A stretch of 9,585 nucleotides of DNA, from the NCBI GenBank assembly GCA_030695265.1, contig JAUYTA010000027.1, forward strand, positions 1 to 9,585, written 5' to 3'. Position 1 is the first letter of the stretch; each line of letters begins with the position of its first letter. Source of the DNA: Bacteroidota bacterium (lineage in GTDB: Bacteria > Bacteroidota > Bacteroidia > Bacteroidales > Prolixibacteraceae). The notes under the pieces were generated by a model. The model did no database searches, was not told the origin of the DNA, and was given only the letters and a program-made list of their open reading frames with translations. Position numbers and translations under genes: made by a program. Below are positions 1 to 6,291 of this stretch, in pieces.

Positions 1-2317
1 CAAAATGCGTTCGAGGCCGAAAATATTGCATGCCCGCAATTATGAAGAAGCAACTGCCATTTTCAATAAATACAAAGACTTTTTACTGTGTGTTATTTCA
101 GATGTTGAGTTCGACAGGGTTGGACAGCTGGATAAAAATGCGGGTGTGAAATTTATTAAATACGTCAAATCGCACATTTCCAAGCTACCAATCATATTGC
201 AATCGTCGGAAAACAGAAACGAAAAAATTGCCAACGAGCTCGAAGTTACCTTCATCAACAAAAATTCGGAAACCTTACTGAACGACCTTAAACATTACCT
301 TACCAGCTATTTGGGTTTTGGTAATTTTGTTTTCCGCGACAAGGAAGGGAATAAAGTTGGGGTGGCAAAATCGTTGCGCGAGTTCGAAACGTTGCTTCAG
401 GAAGTTCCCGACGAATCGTTGTACCTTCACGCTTCCGAAAACCAATTTTCGTTGTGGCTCATGGCCCGTGGCGAAATACAACTGGCAAAAACACTCAATC
501 CGGTCTCTATCAGCGTGTTTAAAGATATGGACGAAACGAGAAAATTCTTTCTTGATACCATCAAACAGTACAGGGAAGAAAAGAAGAAGGGCAAAATCCT
601 TTCTTTTGATGAAACTTCGGTACTCGACGAAAAAAATATTGTTTCATTTTCAGGAGGTTCTCTTGGCGGAAAAGGCCGTGGTCTGGCTTTTATAAATACG
701 TTGATTTACAACCTCGAATTTCCGACTTTGGCCAATCAGATCAACATCCTTGCTCCCATTACAGTAATTATCGGTTCGAATGAATTTCAGCATTTCATCC
801 AGAAAAACAAGCTTTTCGACAAAATCATCGATCCGAATATTTCCTATGACCAATTGAGAACGTTGTTTGTGGAGGCACATTTGTCCATTTCGCTCCTGAA
901 AAAGCTGAAAGTTTTTACTTCCCAGATCGACAAACCCATCGCAGTGCGTTCGTCAAGTTCGTCTGAAGATTCTATTACACAGCCATTTGCCGGGGTATTC
1001 GACACCTACATTGTGCCCAACAGCAAAACGAACAAACGACAGTTGCTCGAAAGGCTTTCAACCGCCATTAAATTGGTTTTTGTATCCACATTCTCAGAAA
1101 AGGCAAGAAATTATTTCTCGGTCATCCACCATAAAATTGAAGAGGAAAAAATGGCTGTAATCCTTCAGGAACTGGTTGGCAATCAATACGGCGATTATTA
1201 CTATCCGCACATTAGCGGCGTTGCCCAGTCGTACAATTATTATCCGGTGGCCAATATGAAACCGGAGGAAGGTTTTGCAGTAGCGGCAGTTGGCTTGGGA
1301 ACGTACGTGGTCGATGGCTGGAAATCGTTCCGCTTTTCGCCCAAATACCCGCAGGTTTCCATTTACAGCATCAAAGATTTGCTGAACAGTTCTCAGGTTC
1401 AGTTTTATGCGCTTGATTGCCGCGAAACAGAACTCGATTTCCTGAAGAACGGTGAACTGGCAGCGCTAAAATTGCTCGATATCAGCGAGGCCGAAAAGCA
1501 TGGAACACTGACACATTGCGCATCGGTTTACATTCCGGATAACGACCGGGTAGAACCGGGACTGAGCGCATACGGACCGCGGATTGTCAATTTTGCCGAC
1601 ATACTGAATTACGGCTATATTCCGTTGGCCGAAACAATCAGCATATTGCTCAGCACACTTAACGAGGCTTTCGGTTCGCCTGTCGAGATTGAATATGCAG
1701 TCGATCTTGACCGGTCAAAAAACGGATTGCCAACATTTTATCTCCTACAAATCAAACCGCTGATCGGCGACCAGATCAAACAGAACATCGAACTCGATAA
1801 GCTTGATCGTTCGAAAATGGTTTTGTTCACCAAATCGAGTGTTGGCAATGGCGAGATCAAGGAAATCAGGGATGTAATTTTTGTTGACAATGAAAAATTC
1901 AGCAAACTGAAAACAATAGAAATGGCTGAAGAGATTGAAAAGCTGAATAAAATGATGGTTGAAAACGATAAAAAATATGTGCTGATTGGGCCCGGAAGAT
2001 GGGGAAGTCGCGACCGTTTTGTGGGAATTCCGGTTAACTGGTCACAGATTTCGAACGCAAATGTGATCGTGGAGGTAAGCCTCGAAAATTATCCGCTCGA
2101 TTCATCATTGGGATCGCACTTTTTCCACAATGTTACGTCGATGAATATTGGCTATTTTTCGGTTCAGCATTCGTCGCCAAACGATTTTGTGAGTTGGGAA
2201 ATGCTTAAAAGTCAGAAAGTGGTGCACGAAACCAATTTTTTCAAGCACGTTCAGTTTAAAAACCCATTGACGATTTTGATGGATGGAAGATTAAAAACTT
2301 CGACAATTATGATTTAA
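1..2317 (+). CDS. PEP/pyruvate-binding (PPDK_N) domain protein with receiver-like N-terminal region, 5'-partial
   Basis: The frame is open to the left edge, and the first residues fall in the middle of a domain, so the true start lies upstream; 771 codons are visible. Numbering from the ATG at 5, residues about 1-100 resemble the back half of a response-regulator receiver: Asp33 in an ISDVEF strand, Ser67/68 and Lys86. The PPDK_N/ATP-grasp nucleotide- and PEP-binding domain covers roughly residues 213-590. It has a Gly-rich SGGSLGGKGRG loop (216-226), the VRSSSSSEDS segment (314 onward) and a closing LLQIKPL motif (580-586). A C-terminal region carries a conserved-looking GPGRWGSRDR motif (662-671). 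The phosphohistidine swivelling domain and the C-terminal TIM barrel of PEP synthase and PPDK are absent, so it is probably not a complete PEP synthase. A regulatory or partial phosphotransfer role is inference. The downstream response regulator begins 3 bp after the stop. Confidence 0.88.
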   Translation, partial: KMRSRPKILHARNYEEATAIFNKYKDFLLCVISDVEFDRVGQLDKNAGVKFIKYVKSHISKLPIILQSSENRNEKIANELEVTFINKNSETLLNDLKHYLTSYLGFGNFVFRDKEGNKVGVAKSLREFETLLQEVPDESLYLHASENQFSLWLMARGEIQLAKTLNPVSISVFKDMDETRKFFLDTIKQYREEKKKGKILSFDETSVLDEKNIVSFSGGSLGGKGRGLAFINTLIYNLEFPTLANQINILAPITVIIGSNEFQHFIQKNKLFDKIIDPNISYDQLRTLFVEAHLSISLLKKLKVFTSQIDKPIAVRSSSSSEDSITQPFAGVFDTYIVPNSKTNKRQLLERLSTAIKLVFVSTFSEKARNYFSVIHHKIEEEKMAVILQELVGNQYGDYYYPHISGVAQSYNYYPVANMKPEEGFAVAAVGLGTYVVDGWKSFRFSPKYPQVSIYSIKDLLNSSQVQFYALDCRETELDFLKNGELAALKLLDISEAEKHGTLTHCASVYIPDNDRVEPGLSAYGPRIVNFADILNYGYIPLAETISILLSTLNEAFGSPVEIEYAVDLDRSKNGLPTFYLLQIKPLIGDQIKQNIELDKLDRSKMVLFTKSSVGNGEIKEIRDVIFVDNEKFSKLKTIEMAEEIEKLNKMMVENDKKYVLIGPGRWGSRDRFVGIPVNWSQISNANVIVEVSLENYPLDSSLGSHFFHNVTSMNIGYFSVQHSSPNDFVSWEMLKSQKVVHETNFFKHVQFKNPLTILMDGRLKTSTIMI

Positions 2318-2320
2318 GCT

Positions 2321-2974
2321 ATGATTGATATCGCAATTTTTGACGAACATAAACTGGTACTCGATGGACTTTCGGGTTTGTTGTCGGGCATTTCTGATCT
2401 CAGGGTTGTGCTGGCTTGCGACGATCGCAGTGTGCTGACCGACAAGCTTAAAATAATTCAGGTTCACGTGTTAATCCTGAATATGCACGACATTTCGGTA
2501 CGAAACCTAAACCTGATCATTCAATTGAATATCAGCAGCCCCAAGTTGAAAATACTGGTTGTATCGGTTATCGACAGCGAAGACATTGTGCTCAAGACCA
2601 TCAAAGCCGGGGCAAAGGGGTTTCTTGGCAAAGATTCGGACCGGAACGATCTGCTCGAAGCCGTTTATACCCTCCGGAACGGGCACGATTATTACAGTAA
2701 ATCGATCACCCATATTTTGCTGAACCGTTACATTTCGAACCTGAAAGCTGATGAGCTGAGTCAGAATACCGACATTGCCAATTTGAGCTCGCGCCAGATT
2801 GAAATCCTGAAATTATGGGGCGAAAGCTACACCAACCAGGAAATTGCCGACCGTTTTTTCATCAGCGTGAGAACGGTCGAGTCGCACAAAAACCACATCA
2901 TGCAAAAACTCAACCTGAAAAGCACGGTTGACATGGTGAAATTCGCCATTAAGAACAATATCATCGAGATATAA
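2321..2974 (+). CDS. NarL/FixJ-type (LuxR HTH) response regulator lacking the phospho-acceptor Asp
   Basis: A 217-aa two-domain transcription factor. Residues 1-120 form a receiver: the acidic pair is Asp8/Glu9, the conserved Ser/Thr position is Ser82 and the conserved Lys is Lys104 in GFLGKDS. At the phosphorylation site the expected Asp is Asn54 (codon AAT at 2480-2482, in LILNMHD). Residues 155-217 form the LuxR-type HTH (LSSRQIEIL, then NQEIADRFFISVRTVESHKN), with the recognition helix around 183-198. The ATG is 3 bp after the upstream stop codon, which suggests a transcriptional unit and translational coupling with the PEP-binding protein. No histidine kinase is present in the window. 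The fold and family are clear. What the regulator responds to is unknown; it may be phosphorylation-independent, or controlled by protein contact with its neighbour (inference). Confidence 0.93.
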   Translation: MIDIAIFDEHKLVLDGLSGLLSGISDLRVVLACDDRSVLTDKLKIIQVHVLILNMHDISVRNLNLIIQLNISSPKLKILVVSVIDSEDIVLKTIKAGAKGFLGKDSDRNDLLEAVYTLRNGHDYYSKSITHILLNRYISNLKADELSQNTDIANLSSRQIEILKLWGESYTNQEIADRFFISVRTVESHKNHIMQKLNLKSTVDMVKFAIKNNIIEI

Positions 2975-3072
2975 AAACTCCACTTTACCTACATTTTTGT
3001 GAATTCCGCCTCTTTATTCCTACCACAACGTAGTTTCTAATACTGCGCCATTTAAGTAAATTCCTTATAATC

Positions 3073-3093
3073 TACCAATTGGCAATATTGGTA
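3073..3093. promoter_or_regulatory. Candidate operator: perfect 7-bp inverted repeat ahead of the mop-modE operon
   Basis: The site reads TACCAAT-N7-ATTGGTA, with its centre about 53 bp upstream of the mop ATG. It also contains two abutting 8-bp palindromes, CCAATTGG (3075-3082) and CAATATTG (3083-3090). It sits in the 161-bp gap between the response regulator and the oxyanion operon, just downstream of a TATAAT-like hexamer (3066-3071). Size and position fit a dimeric winged-helix repressor site, for example autoregulation by the ModE-type protein encoded next. It does not match the E. coli ModE box, and a 7-bp repeat of this kind can arise by chance in a gap this size. Confidence 0.35.
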
Positions 3094-3135
3094 CAAACCT
3101 TGTGTTGCCGGGTTTCAAATTCTAAAATATTGGAT

Positions 3136-3384
3136 ATGAAACTAAGTGCAAGAAACCAGCTCAAAGGTAAAATCCTGAAAGTTGACGAAGGTTTGATAAC
3201 CTCGAAAGTGATGCTCGATTTGGGTAATGGAAATATTATTTCGGCCATTATTTCGAAAGATGCGATTGCTGATTTAGACCTGAAACCGGGTGATACAGCA
3301 TTTGCCATCATTAAATCGACCGAAGTGATTATCGGTACTCCCTGCGATTGTAAAAACGATAACTGTAAATGCCATTTGCCATGA
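3136..3384 (+). CDS. Single Mop-domain (TOBE) oxyanion-binding protein with Cys-rich C-terminal tail
   Basis: An 82-aa protein of the molbindin family. It opens with the classic Mop signature LSARNQLKGKI (residues 3-13) and continues through the fold (IISAIISKDAIADLDLKPGD, then AFAIIKSTEVIIG) to residue 67, the normal end of a Mop domain. Such domains assemble into oligomers that bind molybdate or tungstate at subunit interfaces. The ATG at 3136 was chosen because it places the Mop signature at the N-terminus; the frame runs open to a TTG at 3079, but that extension is low-complexity and would cross the candidate operator. The odd part is the tail, residues 68-82, with Cys70, Cys72, Cys77 and Cys79 (CxCx4CxC) followed by His80, a possible metal or redox site. 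The stop overlaps the next start as ATGA. It is probably an intracellular oxyanion buffer or the sensor half of a split ModE. Confidence 0.88.
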   Translation: MKLSARNQLKGKILKVDEGLITSKVMLDLGNGNIISAIISKDAIADLDLKPGDTAFAIIKSTEVIIGTPCDCKNDNCKCHLP

Positions 3385-3713
3385 TTGAAGTGGATTGCCA
3401 TATTTCGATCAAAAAGGACGGTGTGGTTTTTATCAATCCGTTGAAAACAGAACTGCTCAATGAAATAAGGAAATGTGGCAGCTTAAATGGAGCCGCAAAA
3501 AATATGGAAATCTCCTACCAGCACGTTTGGACCATGATTGACGAAATGAACCGGATTGCTCCTTCGCCCTTGGTTATTAAGCAACGCGGCGGCGCCAGAG
3601 GTGGCGGTACTGCAATTTCAGGTTACGGAGAACGTATGCTTCGGGAGTACTTGATTATTCAGGCGGAGATAAAAAAAGTGGTGGCTCAGATCAACGTCGA
3701 AATCAACCTTTAA
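3381..3713 (+). CDS. modE: ModE-type winged-helix DNA-binding protein, HTH domain only
   Basis: A 110-aa protein matching only the N-terminal DNA-binding domain of ModE (LysR-like winged helix). The helix-turn-helix is GSLNGAAKNMEISYQHVWTM (about residues 34-53). The wing carries the basic Gly-rich stretch KQRGGARGGGTAIS, and a dimerisation helix (YGERMLREYLIIQAEIKKVV) closes the protein. E. coli ModE continues into a di-Mop molybdate-sensing half, which is absent here, so the protein stops where the linker would start. The ATG at 3381 overlaps the mop stop as ATGA, indicating translational coupling. An in-frame ATG at 3369 would add four residues and a longer overlap, and is less likely. It presumably regulates this operon, with one of the Mop proteins in the same operon acting as ligand sensor (inference). 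Confidence 0.87.
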   Translation: MIEVDCHISIKKDGVVFINPLKTELLNEIRKCGSLNGAAKNMEISYQHVWTMIDEMNRIAPSPLVIKQRGGARGGGTAISGYGERMLREYLIIQAEIKKVVAQINVEINL

Positions 3714-3758
3714 ATTTTTTTGACCACCGTTATCTAAATTGGTTTATATCGCAGACGC

Positions 3759-5051
3759 ATGAGAAAGCTATACGCATTTGCGATCCGAGGATTGCTTTTT
3801 TTTCTCAGTTTTTCAGGAAAAACATTGGGGCAAACTGCTGTTGATGCCGAGTTTCGGCCACGTTCAGAGTTCCGGCAAGGATTTGACCAGCCGTTGCCAG
3901 ACGGAATAAAACCAGCTTTGTTCACACTTCAGCGCACCCGCCTGAATTTCAATTACAAAGGCAGTGTTCTAAATGCTCGTTTGGTTTTGCAGGATGCCCG
4001 CGTGTTTGGCGAAACGGATACCAAAGGAACAGGTACGGGTACTTTGGGCATTTACGAAGCATGGACAGAATTGCTTTTATTTTCGGGCACAAGTTTTAAG
4101 ATTGGCAGGCAGGGAGTTCTGTTTGAAGATGGGCGTTTGTTCAGCCTTTCACCCTGGAGCAACACGGGGAATGCCCATGATTTGGCGCAGTTCAGGTATT
4201 TTGCTCAAGGTTTCGATATTCAGCTGGCCTATGCATACAACAACCAGAAAGTTTACAATGCAGATACATCATATTATAGTGTCAGCAAAATGTATAAACA
4301 ACTGGCATTTCTGCACCTTACCAAAACACTTGCACGAGGACTTGATCTGAGCTTGCTGGGTGTTGATGAAGGTTTCATGAAAAGCAAAACTGATCAGGAG
4401 CTATACCATCGTTATACCACCGGCGGTACTTTGCAACAGAAGAACGAAAAGTTGCTGCTTGGGTTTTTGCTGACTGGCTATTATCAGTTTGGGAAAAGCA
4501 CACCGACAGTTGATTTGGATGCATATTTACTGGCATTAAAAGTCAATTACACTTTTACCGATAAAATTGGCGGATTAGTTGGAGCCGATTATTATTCAGG
4601 CTCCGGAAGCACATTGGCGGCGACCAAAACCAATACTTTCAATAAATTGCCCTACGGCGTAAATCATATTTTTAATGGTTTCATGGAATATTGGGCAACT
4701 TTGCCAAAAGGCGGTTTAATCAACTACTTTGGTGGTGTCAACCTGAAACTAAGTAAAAAGCTAAGTTCTGAGATTACTTATTTTGGATTTAGGCTTGCCG
4801 AAAATATGAAATTGGGCACGAATGATATTTCAAAAAATTTAGGATCCGAATTGGATGTGGTGCTGAATTACAAATTCTCAGATGAAACGGCTGTGCAGTT
4901 TGCCTGGTGCGGCTATTTTGTAACCGATGGAACAAAGATGCTGAAATACAAATCGACAATAGTGGAAACTAAATTCCCGCAATACGCTTATTTGATGCTG
5001 ACAATAAAGCCGCAATTGTATAAAAATCCTATACTTGCAGAAAGCAAATAA
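3759..5051 (+). CDS. Alginate-export-family outer-membrane beta-barrel (putative oxyanion porin)
   Basis: A 430-aa protein with a Sec signal peptide: Arg/Lys near the start, a hydrophobic core around LLFFLSFS, and likely cleavage after residues 21-24 (TLG before QTAVDAEF). The mature part is rich in alternating-polarity beta strands with Tyr/Phe/Trp girdles and many Gly/Asn/Asp turns. The stretch LQRTRLNFNYKG, then LVLQDARVFGE, then FKIGRQ, resembles the alginate_exp (AlgE-like) barrel family common in Bacteroidota. The name reflects fold similarity only; no alginate genes are nearby. It follows the ModE-type gene by 45 bp and precedes modA by 16 bp, so co-transcription with the importer is likely. 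Hence the suggested role is passive entry of molybdate or tungstate across the outer membrane. A barrel is well supported; its substrate is inferred from context alone. Confidence 0.82.
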   Translation: MRKLYAFAIRGLLFFLSFSGKTLGQTAVDAEFRPRSEFRQGFDQPLPDGIKPALFTLQRTRLNFNYKGSVLNARLVLQDARVFGETDTKGTGTGTLGIYEAWTELLLFSGTSFKIGRQGVLFEDGRLFSLSPWSNTGNAHDLAQFRYFAQGFDIQLAYAYNNQKVYNADTSYYSVSKMYKQLAFLHLTKTLARGLDLSLLGVDEGFMKSKTDQELYHRYTTGGTLQQKNEKLLLGFLLTGYYQFGKSTPTVDLDAYLLALKVNYTFTDKIGGLVGADYYSGSGSTLAATKTNTFNKLPYGVNHIFNGFMEYWATLPKGGLINYFGGVNLKLSKKLSSEITYFGFRLAENMKLGTNDISKNLGSELDVVLNYKFSDETAVQFAWCGYFVTDGTKMLKYKSTIVETKFPQYAYLMLTIKPQLYKNPILAESK

Positions 5052-5067
5052 ATCAAAATATTTGAAG

Positions 5068-5811
5068 ATGAAGAAAATAATATTCAGCTTATTGATGTCC
5101 ATAAGTATTGGACTTCAGGCGCAGACAGTAAAAGTTGCGGCGGCAGCCGATTTGCGTTACGCGATGGATGAAGTTGTTAAAGAATTCAGAAAAACCAATT
5201 CAGGGGCAAACATCGAAGTCATTTATGGTTCGTCAGGCAATGCCTTTACGCAGATTTCAAACGGAGCGCCATTCGATGTATATTTTTCGGCTGACATTGT
5301 GTATCCTCAAAAGTTAAAAGAAGCCGGATTAACGCTGACCGATCCTAAATTGTATGCAATTGGCCGAATTGTTTTGTGGAGTGCAAGTTTGGATGTAAGC
5401 AAAGGCTTGTCTGTTTTGGCAGAGAAACCAAAGATCAAAATAGCAACTGCCAATCCTGAACATGCACCTTATGGCCAGCGGTCGGTGGAAGCATTGAAGT
5501 TTTACCGACTTTATGAAAGCGTTGAAAAACAGTTGATTTATGGCGAAAACATTTCTCAGGCTGCACAATTTTGCTTGTCAGGAAATGCGGAGGCAGGTTT
5601 GATCGCATTGTCGCTGGCTTTATCGCCATCCATGAGCAATCAGGGAAAATATTTTCTGATTGATGACAAATCTCACCGACCTCTTGAACAGGCGTATGTA
5701 ATTCTAAATCATGCAAAAGGTAATAAATCCGCATTTTCTTTTGCTGAATTTATTTCAAGTACTGCTGCAAGGGTTATCTTTGAAAAATATGGTTTTACTT
5801 TGCCAAAATGA
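5068..5811 (+). CDS. modA: Molybdate/tungstate ABC transporter periplasmic binding protein ModA
   Basis: A 247-aa protein. The ATG at 5068 was chosen over an in-frame upstream ATG at 5035 because it places a standard signal peptide at the very N-terminus (MKKIIFSLLMSISIGLQA, cleavage before Gln19), whereas the longer start would overlap the porin gene and bury it. The mature protein has the ModA hallmarks: VKVAAAADLRYAMDEV at the start, the oxyanion-binding loop YGSSGNAFTQI (Ser55/Ser56), GAPFDVYFSAD, HAPYGQRSVEAL (residues 132-143) and YGENISQAAQFCLSGNAEAG near the second lobe. It has no lipobox Cys, so it is probably soluble in the periplasm. It delivers oxyanion to ModB/ModC. The stop overlaps the next ATG as ATGA. 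Family membership is secure; molybdate versus tungstate preference cannot be read from the sequence. Confidence 0.93.
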   Translation: MKKIIFSLLMSISIGLQAQTVKVAAAADLRYAMDEVVKEFRKTNSGANIEVIYGSSGNAFTQISNGAPFDVYFSADIVYPQKLKEAGLTLTDPKLYAIGRIVLWSASLDVSKGLSVLAEKPKIKIATANPEHAPYGQRSVEALKFYRLYESVEKQLIYGENISQAAQFCLSGNAEAGLIALSLALSPSMSNQGKYFLIDDKSHRPLEQAYVILNHAKGNKSAFSFAEFISSTAARVIFEKYGFTLPK

Positions 5812-6212
5812 ACAAACTATCAGGAATAATATCGAGAATACAACAATCGGGAGCAATTCTTCTGGTGGATGTGGATGTTGATGGGCACGGCTTTTCGGCC
5901 ATGCTGATCGAATCGGCCACCCAACCGGAATGGCTGCAAACCGGCAATACGATCGATCTGGTTTTTAAGGAAACCGAAGTATCGCTGGCCAGGAACCTTT
6001 CCGGAATGATTAGTATGCGGAACAGGATGAAATGCATAGTTCAGCACATTGATCGTGGTGAATTGCTGAGCAAAATAAGCCTGCAATTTCAGAAATATGT
6101 TGTTACTTCGGCCATCACCACCCGCTCAGTCGATTTGCTCGACCTGAGAATTGGCGATGAAGTGGAGGCGCTGGTAAAAGCAAACGAGGTTTCGCTGATG
6201 AAAAAACAATAA
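5808..6212 (+). CDS. Stand-alone di-Mop (tandem TOBE) protein
   Basis: A 134-aa protein built of two Mop/TOBE domains in tandem: residues about 2-61 (NKLSGIISRIQQSG to KETEVSLARN) and 71-131 (RNRMKCIVQHIDRGELLSKI to VEALVKANEVSLM). There is no DNA-binding or transmembrane segment and no signal peptide, so it is cytoplasmic. Tandem Mop pairs bind several molybdate or tungstate ions and form the sensory half of classical ModE. At 134 aa it is almost exactly the size of that half, which is missing from the HTH-only protein at 3381-3713. It could be the ligand-sensing partner of that regulator or an oxyanion storage protein. The start overlaps the modA stop (ATGA), so the two are translationally coupled. 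The second domain retains Mop-like spacing, while the first is more divergent. Confidence 0.85.
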   Translation: MNKLSGIISRIQQSGAILLVDVDVDGHGFSAMLIESATQPEWLQTGNTIDLVFKETEVSLARNLSGMISMRNRMKCIVQHIDRGELLSKISLQFQKYVVTSAITTRSVDLLDLRIGDEVEALVKANEVSLMKKQ

Positions 6213-6285
6213 TTTGAAAATGTGGCGATTTGAAAATTTGAAAATGAATCCTGCACATTCTCAAATCTTCAAATCTTCAAATTGG
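6213..6285. repeat. Inverted octamer-array repeat between the di-Mop gene and modB
   Basis: Three TTTGAAAA units occur on an exact 8-bp grid (6213-6220, 6229-6236, 6237-6244; the slot at 6221-6228 is TGTGGCGA). They face inverted counterparts CAAATCTT (6262-6269), CAAATCTT (6270-6277) and CAAATTGG (6278-6285) across a spacer of about 17 bp. The arms can fold into an imperfect AT-rich hairpin. The element fills nearly all of the only sizeable gap inside the transporter part of the operon and ends just before the modB start. It looks like a short intergenic repeat family member. A role in mRNA folding ahead of modB is possible but unproven. Confidence 0.6.
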
Positions 6286-6291
6286 AATAAT

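Noticed and set aside
1..2317. Calling the first gene a phosphoenolpyruvate synthase (ppsA)
   Set aside because: Only the nucleotide/PEP-binding domain is seen; the phosphohistidine and PEP-utilising TIM-barrel domains are absent from the visible C-terminal part.
3066..3071. TATAAT hexamer as a sigma-70 -10 box for the mop operon
   Set aside because: No matching -35 is found at the usual distance, and Bacteroidota use a different promoter consensus (TAnnTTTG); not annotated as a promoter.
3079..3135. N-terminal extension of the mono-Mop protein from a TTG
   Set aside because: The classic Mop signature starts right after the ATG at 3136, and the extension would begin inside the candidate operator.
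3072..3401. A 109-codon minus-strand open frame over the mop gene
   Set aside because: It is antisense to the well-recognised Mop protein and its composition is not protein-like; treated as a shadow.
5035..5067. Eleven-residue N-terminal extension of ModA from an upstream ATG
   Set aside because: It would overlap the porin gene and place charged residues before an otherwise perfect signal peptide, so the start at 5068 is preferred.
6214..6291. 26-residue N-terminal extension of ModB from a TTG
   Set aside because: It is encoded by the inverted octamer repeat and does not resemble a permease N-terminus; the ATG at 6292 gives the normal family start.
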